7,831 bases of DNA from Lentzea sp. GTDB taxonomy: Bacteria > Actinomycetota > Actinomycetes > Mycobacteriales > Pseudonocardiaceae. Positions 1 to 5,781 of this stretch are shown piece after piece (the stretch's first letter is position 1; each line of letters begins with the position of its first letter). The position numbers and the translations under genes are program-made. The notes below the pieces were generated by a model. That model saw nothing but the letters and a program-made list of their open reading frames with translations. It had not been told where the DNA came from and did no database searches. Location of the stretch: positions 1 through 7,831 of the forward strand of contig JASLAV010000235.1 of the NCBI GenBank assembly GCA_030146905.1. The letters run 5' to 3'.

Positions 1-423
1 CGCTCGTCCGACGGGCACGACGGGTTGATCTTGACGATGAGCCTGGACGGGGCCGGGGTGCCTCCGTTGCGCGAACTGCGGCATTCGGTGCGGCAGTTCG
101 TGGCGCACCTGGGAGACGAGTGCGCAGAGGACGCTGAACTGCTCGTCACGGAACTCGTCAGCAACGCGTATGACCACGGACTGCCGCCCATCGGCGTTCG
201 ACTGTGTCCGGTACCGGATTCGCCGTTGGTGCACATCGAGGTGGAAGACGGGGACCGGATGAATTTTCCACAGCTGGGAGTCCCACGGTTGGGCGGAGAC
301 CGCGGGCGCGGCTTGGTGCTGGTGGATCAGCTGTCGCTCAACTGGGGCTTCGACGTGACCGCGACGGGCAAGGTCGTATGGGCCGACTTGAGCTGCCGCA
401 GTTTAAGTGCCGTTCACAGCTGA
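1..423 (+). CDS. ATP-binding anti-sigma regulatory protein (SpoIIAB/RsbW-like, HATPase_c_2), possibly 5'-partial
   Basis: This is a small GHKL-type ATP-binding protein of the kind that acts as an anti-sigma factor or serine kinase in actinobacterial partner-switching. Counting from ATG 37, the N-box lies at about residues 39-48 (ELVSNAYDHG) and carries the Mg-binding Asn43. The G1-box Asp is D71 (VEDGDR), and the glycine-rich lid is at 86-92 (GGDRGRG), followed by LVLVDQLSLNWG, a typical family ending. The frame is open to the left edge. In-window starts are TTG 25 and ATG 37, neither with a clear Shine-Dalgarno. The hydrophobic strand LILTMSLD looks like the first beta strand of the fold, so a start at 37 would cut it and the true start may be upstream of the window. 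The stop at 421-423 overlaps the end of the convergent STAS gene by 10 bp. The family is clear; its partner sigma or STAS protein is inferred from context. Confidence 0.85.
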   Translation, partial: RSSDGHDGLILTMSLDGAGVPPLRELRHSVRQFVAHLGDECAEDAELLVTELVSNAYDHGLPPIGVRLCPVPDSPLVHIEVEDGDRMNFPQLGVPRLGGDRGRGLVLVDQLSLNWGFDVTATGKVVWADLSCRSLSAVHS

Positions 424-776
424 CCCAGTTGACGTGGGGTGGTCGCGTTGATCGCGTCCGTCACGGACGTTTCGAGCCTCAGCGACTGCGTCACGCCGGC
501 GAGGTCCAGCACTTTGAGGACACGGCGGGAGCCGACGATCCGGACGTCCACGCCGCGCGAAACCGCTGCAAGCAGGGTGTTGAGACCGGAGGAGTCGCAG
601 AAGGTCACGCCCGTCATGTCCAAGATCACTGGGCCTGACTCCGAAGTCGTCCGGTCGAGGTGTTCCGTGAGTTCAGGGGCTGTGTTGGTGTCCAACTCTC
701 CTGTCGCTGTGATGACCAGCGCCCGAGGGGTCTCGGCGACGCTCACCCGGAAATCATCGCCCGCTGGAAATGTCAT
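414..776 (-). CDS. STAS-domain anti-sigma factor antagonist (SpoIIAA/RsbV-like)
   Basis: This single-domain STAS protein of about 120 residues is the usual length for anti-anti-sigma factors. The signature DSSGL is at residues 61-65, preceded by VILDMTGVTFC. Ser63 corresponds to the serine phosphorylated by SpoIIAB/RsbW-type kinases, and unphosphorylated protein would sequester such a kinase to free a sigma factor. It faces the ATP-binding gene tail to tail with a 10 bp overlap, so the two are plausible partners; this is inference, since such proteins are often multi-copy. I chose ATG 776 (protein begins MTFPAGDD). An in-frame ATG at 797 would add seven unconserved residues, and a TATGCT box lies between the two. 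Neither start has a good Shine-Dalgarno, which fits leaderless translation from 776. The N-terminal start is uncertain; the family assignment is firm. Confidence 0.88.
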   Translation of the reverse strand: MTFPAGDDFRVSVAETPRALVITATGELDTNTAPELTEHLDRTTSESGPVILDMTGVTFCDSSGLNTLLAAVSRGVDVRIVGSRRVLKVLDLAGVTQSLRLETSVTDAINATTPRQLGQL

Positions 777-782
777 GTGCCT

Positions 783-788
783 AGCATA
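783..788 (-). promoter_or_regulatory. Candidate -10 box (TATGCT) for a leaderless STAS transcript
   Basis: On the minus strand TATGCT (TAnnnT type) ends six bases before ATG 776. That is the distance expected if transcription starts at the A of the start codon. No convincing -35 box is visible about 17 bp upstream, so this is only a candidate. Confidence 0.3.
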
Positions 789-797
789 TGGCCCCAT

Positions 798-1163
798 CGG
801 CAGCTTCGGGCGATGGGCTCGAGCGGCTTGCAGTGTGACGGTTCACGTCCTCGTCGATCACCTTCGGTCGTCCGCCGTGATTCCTTTCCGCGGCGGGTGA
901 TTGGAGGCTGCGCGTAAACAGGACCATCAGGCCGGGATATGTGGAATATCACCAGCAGGACACGAGACGAGCGCCACTCAACGCTGGTCACCGTCCTCAA
1001 GGGCAAGTTCGCAGGACGGCCAGCGACATCAGAACTGGTCGGCAGATCTCACAACTAGGTCGTGGATCACGAGTTCCTCATGACGGTGCCACCGACCTTC
1101 AGCCTCGCTCACTCGGCACCTGCCGACGACGCTTCAATGCCACCAATCATTGCGTTCAAGACT
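798..1163. other. Gene-free interval between the STAS gene and the amidohydrolase gene
   Basis: No reading frame here has recognisable protein features; the short open frames look like chance in high-GC DNA. The interval lies downstream of the amidohydrolase and upstream of the STAS gene. It holds a 6 bp GC stem (872-877 with 891-896, 13-base loop), a small dyad GATAT-5-ATATC at 936-950, and a GGTGCC/GGCACC pair (1085-1090 with 1115-1120) that could be part of a weak amidohydrolase terminator. None of these is strong. Confidence 0.5.
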
Positions 1164-2480
1164 TCAAGGTCGCGTGGCGAGGTCGGTGAGTTCTGCCCGT
1201 GGCGTCACGGTGTGCTGCTCCGACCAGGTTCCGCTCGCACGGACCGGTGAACGGCGGACCACGCCGGACTGCATGACGAATTCCACCCGGCCGACGGCGT
1301 CGATGTCGGTGAACGGATCGCCGGACACCGCGATCAGGTCCGCCACCGCGCCCGGCCTGATCACGCCCAGATCGGGCTGTCGCAGCAGTTCCGCGGCAAC
1401 GCTGGTGGCGGCGCGCAAGGCCCGCAGCGGACTGATGCCGTTGGACACCATCGAGCCGAACTCCCGCCAGGTCTCCGCGTGCGGGATCACGCTGGCGTCG
1501 GTTCCGAACGCGATCGTCACGTCGCTGTCGGCCAGATGTTCGGCACCGGCGCGCAGTCTGTCGGCATGGCGGCGGACCTTCTCGCGGATGAAGGCCGGTT
1601 TTCCTTGCCAGTACTCGTCGTCGTCGAGTTTGTCGACGAAGCCCAGCATCGCGTACTGGGTGGGGACGAGGTACGCGCCGTGTTCGGCGACCATGGCGAG
1701 CGTGTCGCGCGACGCCAGGCTGGCGTGCTCGACGGAACGCACGCCTGCCTGCACGGCCCGGCGGACAGCCTCGTCGTTGAGGGCGTGCACCGCGCACGGC
1801 AGCTCCAGGTCGGTGGCCGCGGCCACCAGTGCGCGCATCTCCTCGAGGGTGTAGGTGACCTGGGTCGGCTCGTCGTTGGCCGACCCGAACCCGCCGCTGG
1901 CCGCGAACTTGATCCAGTCCGCGCCGTGGCGCGCCTGTTCGCGCACCTTGCGCACCACCTCGGCGGTACCGTCGCCCAGCGTGCCGACCTCGATCCCGTA
2001 CCGGGCGGTCAGCCCGGGTTGCTTGTCGCCGTGGCCGCCGCGGGCGGAGATCAGGTTGGGCGCCACGATCAGGCGAGGACCTTCGATGACGCCGTCGGCC
2101 TGCGCCTGGCGCAGATCGACCGTGATCGGCTGGTCGGCACACCCCAGATCGCGCACCGTGGTGAACCCGTTGTGCAGCAACTGCCGTAGAGCGGGCAGCG
2201 CGGCCAACGTCTGATGGCCGACAGAGCTGGTCGCCAGTCCGCTGTCCAACACGTGCACGTGGCAGTCGATGAATCCCGGCAGCAACGTCCGCGCACCCAG
2301 ATCAATGGTCCGCACGCCGTCGGCACGAACCTCTCGCCCCACGTCGGCGATCCGGCCGTCTCGAACCAGCACCTTCAGCTGTTCCGAGGGGCGCTCGGAC
2401 ACGCCGTCCCACACGTGATCAGCCAGCAGCAGCACTTCGCCGTCGCGATCACCGCGTCGCGACTCCGTCGATGGGGACAC
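1164..2480 (-). CDS. Metal-dependent amidohydrolase (imidazolonepropionase/prolidase-like subtype)
   Basis: This 438-residue cytoplasmic hydrolase belongs to the amidohydrolase superfamily. It has the small N-terminal beta-sandwich (about 15-65), the TIM-barrel and the returning C-terminal strand region (GVIRPGAVADLIAVSGDP, 372-389). Metal ligands are all visible: H74 and H76 in DCHVH, bridging K191 in DWIKFAASGG, H232 in CAVHALN, H252 in VEHAS and D328 in AFGTDAS. The ARGGHGD stretch at 146-152 and the Lys-bridged binuclear site match the subgroup that includes Xaa-Pro dipeptidases, Lys/Arg-carboxypeptidase-like enzymes and imidazolonepropionase-like proteins. The exact substrate cannot be read from the sequence; hydrolysis of a dipeptide or cyclic amide is most likely. 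There is no signal peptide. The start is GTG 2480 with only a weak ribosome site; GTG 2435 is an alternative, since conserved sequence begins only around VLLLADHVWDG. No neighbour explains its role. Confidence 0.88.
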   Translation of the reverse strand: MSPSTESRRGDRDGEVLLLADHVWDGVSERPSEQLKVLVRDGRIADVGREVRADGVRTIDLGARTLLPGFIDCHVHVLDSGLATSSVGHQTLAALPALRQLLHNGFTTVRDLGCADQPITVDLRQAQADGVIEGPRLIVAPNLISARGGHGDKQPGLTARYGIEVGTLGDGTAEVVRKVREQARHGADWIKFAASGGFGSANDEPTQVTYTLEEMRALVAAATDLELPCAVHALNDEAVRRAVQAGVRSVEHASLASRDTLAMVAEHGAYLVPTQYAMLGFVDKLDDDEYWQGKPAFIREKVRRHADRLRAGAEHLADSDVTIAFGTDASVIPHAETWREFGSMVSNGISPLRALRAATSVAAELLRQPDLGVIRPGAVADLIAVSGDPFTDIDAVGRVEFVMQSGVVRRSPVRASGTWSEQHTVTPRAELTDLATRP

Positions 2481-2905
2481 AGCCCGGGTTGCCCGCCAGC
2501 GTCGTCACACATCCCGATGACCACCCGAAAGAGTGGAACGTTGCAAACCCCACCGCCCACCATGTCCGGTTGCGCATGCAATGGTCACCATGCGCGTCAG
2601 TCCGAGTCAGATGAGGAGCAGAGGCCGTCCGCTCCGGATTCGGCCTGGCCAGGGCGGTCGAGCATGTCAGCCGTGTCCAGGCCGGGTTCGGCTGGGCGTA
2701 CGCTACCAATACGACCGCCGGCCGGGGCGACTTGCGCGCTCACTTCCGGCCAGACTCATCCCGACCCCTCAGGTCACTCGAAAGTGGAAGCAATTCCGTA
2801 ATTGTGGGTAATGAGTGGTACTTCGTTTCACACGATTTTCCACCTGCTCCTCGATGCGTGATACGGGGAGCTGCTCAGTGGCCCGCATCGGTATGACGCG
2901 CGCCT
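2481..2905. other. Long gene-free divergent region upstream of sigK and the amidohydrolase
   Basis: This interval separates two divergently read genes. Short open frames on both strands show no recognisable domain, ribosome site or composition typical of coding DNA. The right part (about 2788-2845) is notably AT-richer than its surroundings. It contains the small dyad CAATT-4-AATTG at 2790-2803 and may hold additional promoter or regulator sites. Nothing else is supportable by eye. Confidence 0.5.
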
Positions 2906-2923
2906 CACCCATCCGAGTGGGTG
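2906..2923. repeat. Inverted repeat CACCCA-6-TGGGTG overlapping the sigK -35 element
   Basis: This is a perfect 6 bp dyad (2906-2911 and 2918-2923) with a 6-base spacer, and it overlaps the CCATCC box. It may be a regulator site on the sigK promoter, or chance. A second regulator at this promoter is inference only. Confidence 0.4.
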
Positions 2924-2935
2924 TCGGCTGCGAAT
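2909..2935 (+). promoter_or_regulatory. Predicted SigK-type ECF promoter of the sigK-rskA operon
   Basis: CCATCC (2909-2914), 16 bp, then CGAAT (2931-2935). From memory, the mycobacterial SigK promoter has a CCATCC-like -35 and a CCGAAT-like -10 at similar spacing, including in front of sigK itself. The same arrangement recurs before the lipoprotein gene at 7677-7703. A transcript would begin near 2942, which excludes ATG 2934 as the start of sigK and gives autoregulation. Confidence 0.65.
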
Positions 2936-2966
2936 GGAAGTCGCTGAGGTGACGAAGAGGAGCGCG

Positions 2967-3572
2967 ATGCGGAAGCGAGATCAGGCGCAGCCGGCCACCT
3001 TGCGTGGTTCTGAGGATCTCAGGGGATCAGAGGACGCGGAGGATCTGCTGTTGCGGGTGGCGCGCGGCGACGAGGCGGCGTTCGGGCGGTTGTACGACCT
3101 CGTGTCGGGCATGGTGTTCGGACTCGCGCGCCGCGTTCTGCGAGACCAGGCGCAGTCGGAAGAGGTGTTCCAGGAGGTCATGCTCGAAGTGTGGCGAACG
3201 GCCAGCCGGTTCGACCCGGCCCGCGGCAAGGCCACGACCTGGATCATGACCATGACACATCGGCGTGCCGTCGACCGGGTGCGTTCCGCGCAGGCGGCGG
3301 CCAACCGAGATGAACGAGCCGCGGCGATGGAAGTGGCGACTCCGTTCGACGAGGTCGTCGAAAAGGTCACCGAGCGTCTCGAACAGCGCAAGGTCCGGCG
3401 TTGCCTGTCCTCGCTGACCGACTTGCAGCGCGAGTCCGTGCTGCTGGCCTATTACCGGGGTTACACCTATCCGGAGGTGGCCGGCCTGCTCGACATCCCG
3501 CTGGGCACGGTGAAGACGCGGATGCGTGACGGGCTGATCAGACTCCGGGACTGCTTGGGGGTGACGGTGTGA
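2967..3572 (+). CDS. sigK: ECF RNA polymerase sigma factor SigK
   Basis: This is an extracytoplasmic-function sigma factor of 201 residues counted from ATG 2967. Region 2 spans about 37-107 (DEAAFGRLYDLV through HRRAVDRVRS), including core-binding and -10 recognition helices. Region 4 spans about 140-197, with the helix-turn-helix TYPEVAGLLDIPLGTVKTRMRDGL. The SigK assignment rests on overall sequence style, the adjacent RskA-family gene and the dipZ neighbourhood. Only two cysteines occur, C146 and C196, spaced like the redox-sensitive pair of M. tuberculosis SigK. I chose ATG 2967 because GAGGAG (2957-2962) precedes it and the predicted transcript begins near 2942. ATG 2934 and GTG 2949 are in-frame alternatives, but the first lies upstream of that start point. 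The N-terminal tail contains a repeated RGSED. The stop overlaps the next gene's GTG by four bases, so translation is coupled. Confidence 0.9.
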   Translation: MRKRDQAQPATLRGSEDLRGSEDAEDLLLRVARGDEAAFGRLYDLVSGMVFGLARRVLRDQAQSEEVFQEVMLEVWRTASRFDPARGKATTWIMTMTHRRAVDRVRSAQAAANRDERAAAMEVATPFDEVVEKVTERLEQRKVRRCLSSLTDLQRESVLLAYYRGYTYPEVAGLLDIPLGTVKTRMRDGLIRLRDCLGVTV

Positions 3573-4306
3573 ACACGTCGTCAGAGCTGCACACGCTCAC
3601 AGGCGTCTACGCCGTGAACGCCTTGTCCGACTCCGAACGTGTCGACTTCGAAGGACATCTGGCGCACTGCCCGTCCTGCGCCCAGGAAGTCGCTGAACTG
3701 CAGGCCACCTCGGCCGCACTCGCCGCGGCGGCGGACCTTGCGCCACCTGCGCACCTGCGGGCTCAGGTGATGGCGGGCGTGGCGGCCGCACGTCAGCTGC
3801 CACCGGAGACGCCCGCCCCGGTGGCCGCTGCGCTCGTGTTCCCGAGCCGGAGACGGTGGCTGGTCCGGACGAGCGTGCTGGCGGCTGCCGCCAGCGTGCT
3901 CATCGCGATCGTGGTCGGGGTCCAAGGCGTGCAGGATCGCCGAGAACTCGACGCGCTGCGGCAGTCGGCCGCCGGCTACAGCCAGGTTTCGGACCTGCTG
4001 ACCGCTCCCGACGCGAAGCTCCTGAGCGACTCGGGATCCGCAGGCGGGAACGGAACCGTGGTGGTCTCATCAAGCCGCAACAAGGCGGTGTTCCTCGCCA
4101 GCGGGTTGCCATCGCTGCCCGCGGACCGCACGTACCAGCTGTGGGTGGTCGGACCTGCCGGACCACGCTCGGCCGGTCTGCTGCGGGACGAGCCCCTGGT
4201 TGCCGATGGCCTGGCCGGTGCACGGGCGTTCGCGTTGACCGTCGAACCGAGCGGCGGCTCACCAGCCCCCTCGACGGCTCCGGTTCTCGCGATGCCGGTG
4301 ACGTGA
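3569..4306 (+). CDS. rskA: Membrane anti-sigma-K factor RskA
   Basis: This single-pass membrane anti-sigma factor should hold SigK inactive at the cytoplasmic face. The N-terminal cytosolic anti-sigma domain (1-75) carries the zinc-type motif H30-x3-C34-x2-C37 (HLAHCPSC), preceded by HTLTGVYAVNALS, typical of the family. A single membrane helix lies at about 98-118 (LVRTSVLAAAASVLIAIVVG), after a basic FPSRRR stop. The outside part (about 120-245) is the anti-sigma-K domain, with YQLWVVGPAGPRSAGLL and the characteristic C-terminal FALTVEPSGGSPAPS. At 245 residues it is close to family length. The start is GTG 3569 in the GTGA overlap with the sigK stop. In M. tuberculosis the homologous protein is cut by regulated intramembrane proteolysis to release SigK; the same route is inferred here. 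The gene ends just before a strong hairpin. Confidence 0.92.
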   Translation: MNTSSELHTLTGVYAVNALSDSERVDFEGHLAHCPSCAQEVAELQATSAALAAAADLAPPAHLRAQVMAGVAAARQLPPETPAPVAAALVFPSRRRWLVRTSVLAAAASVLIAIVVGVQGVQDRRELDALRQSAAGYSQVSDLLTAPDAKLLSDSGSAGGNGTVVVSSSRNKAVFLASGLPSLPADRTYQLWVVGPAGPRSAGLLRDEPLVADGLAGARAFALTVEPSGGSPAPSTAPVLAMPVT

Positions 4307-4314
4307 TCCGAACG

Positions 4315-4354
4315 CGACATGACCCGAAGGCCTGATGCCGTCGGGGTCATGTCG
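4315..4354 (+). terminator. Hairpin terminator after rskA
   Basis: An 11 bp perfect stem pairs CGACATGACCC (4315-4325) with GGGTCATGTCG (4344-4354), and can be extended by a further GA/TC pair past one bulged G. It begins 8 bases after the rskA stop. There is no T-run afterwards, which is usual for high-GC actinobacterial terminators. It marks the end of the sigK-rskA transcript. Confidence 0.7.
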
Positions 4355-4465
4355 TCTCCGCTGGTGTTCAGACAAGGCTCATGATCAACGGGATCGCCTC
4401 GGACCCGGCTGTGCGGCCTGATAAGTCGGTGGCTCGCCTGGAAGCGCCTCGTTAACCTCCGTTCG

Positions 4466-5365
4466 GTGATCTATGAAGACCCGCGGGCGTACCTGCTCGG
4501 GCTTGAGGGCCTTGCGTTGTTGCGCGCGTTCACCGGAGAGTTCGACCGTGACTTCGTGGAGGCCCGGATCGCGGAGATCCGCAGAGTGCTCGCCGACGAG
4601 GTGTTGGCGAACGCGGCTGTGGAGGTCGACCGGGTCGACACGGTCACGGGCTATCGGCTGTGGTCGGCGACGTATGACCAGCCGAACTCGTCGTTCGACA
4701 TCGATGAGCCCGTGGTCAAGGGGATCGTGAACTCGCTGCCCGTGGGTGTTGCTCTGGATGCCGCCTGCGGGACTGGCCGCTACGCCGAGTTCCTGGCCGG
4801 GCGCGGCCACCGGGTCGTCGGCGTGGACGGCTCGCCCGACATGCTCGCGCGGGCGCGCACTCGGGTGCCGCAGGGCGAGTTCCTGCTCGGTGATCTGCGT
4901 CGGCTTCCGGTGGGTGACGCCGAGGTTGATCTGGTCGTGTGCGCCTTGGCGCTGACCCACGTCCCGACGCTCGAGCCGGTGATCGCGGAGTTCGCCAGGG
5001 TTCTACGCCCGGGTGGGCACCTGGTGATCGCCGACATGCACCCTGATCGGGTGGCGCAGGGTGCGATTCCCTCCGTGCGCAGCGGTGACGGCCGGCCCGG
5101 CAGGCTGAGTGCCCACCGCCACCTGGTCGGTGACTACCTGCGTGCCGCGCTGCCGGTGGGACTGCGCGTGCGGCGCTGCGAGGAACCTCCCCTGCCGGCC
5201 AGCACCCGGCCGGGGCCTTCGGAGGGGACGGACACGCTCGGGGAACCAGGACCGTGGGAGCTGTGGCCGTGGTGCCTGGCCGGCATGGTGCCCGAAGCGG
5301 CACGAGCCGCCAACGCGGGTGCGCCGGCGCAGATCATCTGGCACTTCCAGCTGGACGAGTCGTGA
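4466..5365 (+). CDS. Class I SAM-dependent methyltransferase
   Basis: This 299-residue cytosolic methyltransferase has a Rossmann-type SAM fold at about 90-195. Motif I is LDAACGTGRYAEFLA (97-111), the acidic end of beta-2 is D121 in VVGVDGS, motif II-like residues lie at LLGDLRRLP (140-148), and the post-motif III strand is RPGGHLVIAD (181-190). An N-terminal helical extension (1-85, beginning IYEDPRAYLLGLEG) is shared with a family of uncharacterised actinobacterial methyltransferases that I recognise only in general terms. The substrate is unknown; small molecule or lipid are both possible, and the C-terminal part is Pro- and Arg-rich before a WELWPWCLAG stretch. It is not a cyclopropane-fatty-acid synthase type by its motifs. 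The start is GTG 4466; no good ribosome site is visible. It lies between rskA and the convergent trxA, but the hairpin at 4315 suggests separate transcription. Confidence 0.85.
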   Translation: MIYEDPRAYLLGLEGLALLRAFTGEFDRDFVEARIAEIRRVLADEVLANAAVEVDRVDTVTGYRLWSATYDQPNSSFDIDEPVVKGIVNSLPVGVALDAACGTGRYAEFLAGRGHRVVGVDGSPDMLARARTRVPQGEFLLGDLRRLPVGDAEVDLVVCALALTHVPTLEPVIAEFARVLRPGGHLVIADMHPDRVAQGAIPSVRSGDGRPGRLSAHRHLVGDYLRAALPVGLRVRRCEEPPLPASTRPGPSEGTDTLGEPGPWELWPWCLAGMVPEAARAANAGAPAQIIWHFQLDES

Positions 5366-5411
5366 CACCGCCCAGGACTTCAGGTGGTTCGCAACCAACG
5401 TGCTCGTTCTG

Positions 5412-5443
5412 GGCAGGGTGCGGGTTGGTGTCGTCTCCCTGCC
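5412..5443. terminator. Candidate bidirectional hairpin between methyltransferase and trxA
   Basis: GGCAGGG (5412-5418) pairs perfectly with CCCTGCC (5437-5443) around an 18-base loop, in the 83-base gap between convergent gene ends. A competing 6 bp stem (5394-5399 with 5424-5429) overlaps the loop. The position favours a shared terminator, but the loop is long and there is no T-run. Confidence 0.4.
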
Positions 5444-5448
5444 GGTGT

Positions 5449-5769
5449 TCAAAGCCAGGCGGAGAGCGCTTTGAGGATGTCTGCGCGCTTGCGTGGTGCC
5501 GTGAGGATCGAGACGGGCTGCCCTCCGGAGAACAGGATCAGGGTGGGAATGCTCAGCACCTGGTAGCGGATGGCGATGCCGGGGTGGGCGTCGATGTCGA
5601 CCTTGACGACCGAGATCGCGTCCTGGTGTTCCTCGGCGATGCCGGTTACGACCGGGCTGAGCTGCTTGCACGGGCCGCACCACGGCGCCCAGAAGTCGAC
5701 CAGCACGGGCTTGTCCGAGGCGAGAACGGTGGCGTCGAAGGAATCCGTGGTCACGTCTGCGAGCTGCAT
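5449..5769 (-). CDS. trxA: Thioredoxin (cytosolic)
   Basis: This 106-residue classical thioredoxin has the active site W30-C31-G32-P33-C34-K in VDFWAPWCGPC, the cis-proline P76 in the SIPT loop, and D25 as the buried acid. There is no signal peptide or membrane segment, so it acts in the cytosol. It is transcribed just after dipZ: only 12 bp separate the genes, and its ribosome site (AGGA, 6 bases before ATG 5769) sits in that gap, so they form one operon. A cytosolic thioredoxin is the normal electron donor for CcdA-type membrane domains, which makes DipZ its likely partner. The usual GAxPK segment before the last helix is replaced by TAPRKRADIL, so the docking face may differ slightly from housekeeping thioredoxins. 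It could also serve general disulfide reduction, possibly including SigK. Confidence 0.93.
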   Translation of the reverse strand: MQLADVTTDSFDATVLASDKPVLVDFWAPWCGPCKQLSPVVTGIAEEHQDAISVVKVDIDAHPGIAIRYQVLSIPTLILFSGGQPVSILTAPRKRADILKALSAWL

Positions 5770-5781
5770 GGGAGTTCCTCA

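Noticed and set aside
218..244. A minus-strand CGAAT with an AGGTGG complement at 16 bp, resembling the SigK promoter
   Set aside because: The -35 has a mismatch, the site is inside the ATP-binding gene, and no gene lies downstream on that strand within the window.
773..1006. 77-residue open frame on the minus strand upstream of the STAS gene
   Set aside because: It has no domain, low-complexity Arg-rich composition and no ribosome site, and it overlaps the STAS start in another frame. It is typical of chance frames in high-GC DNA.
2449..2811. Short frames on both strands in the amidohydrolase-sigK gap
   Set aside because: The translations are unlike any family and rich in Arg, Pro, Cys and Trp from frame-shifted GC-rich DNA, and no Shine-Dalgarno supports them.
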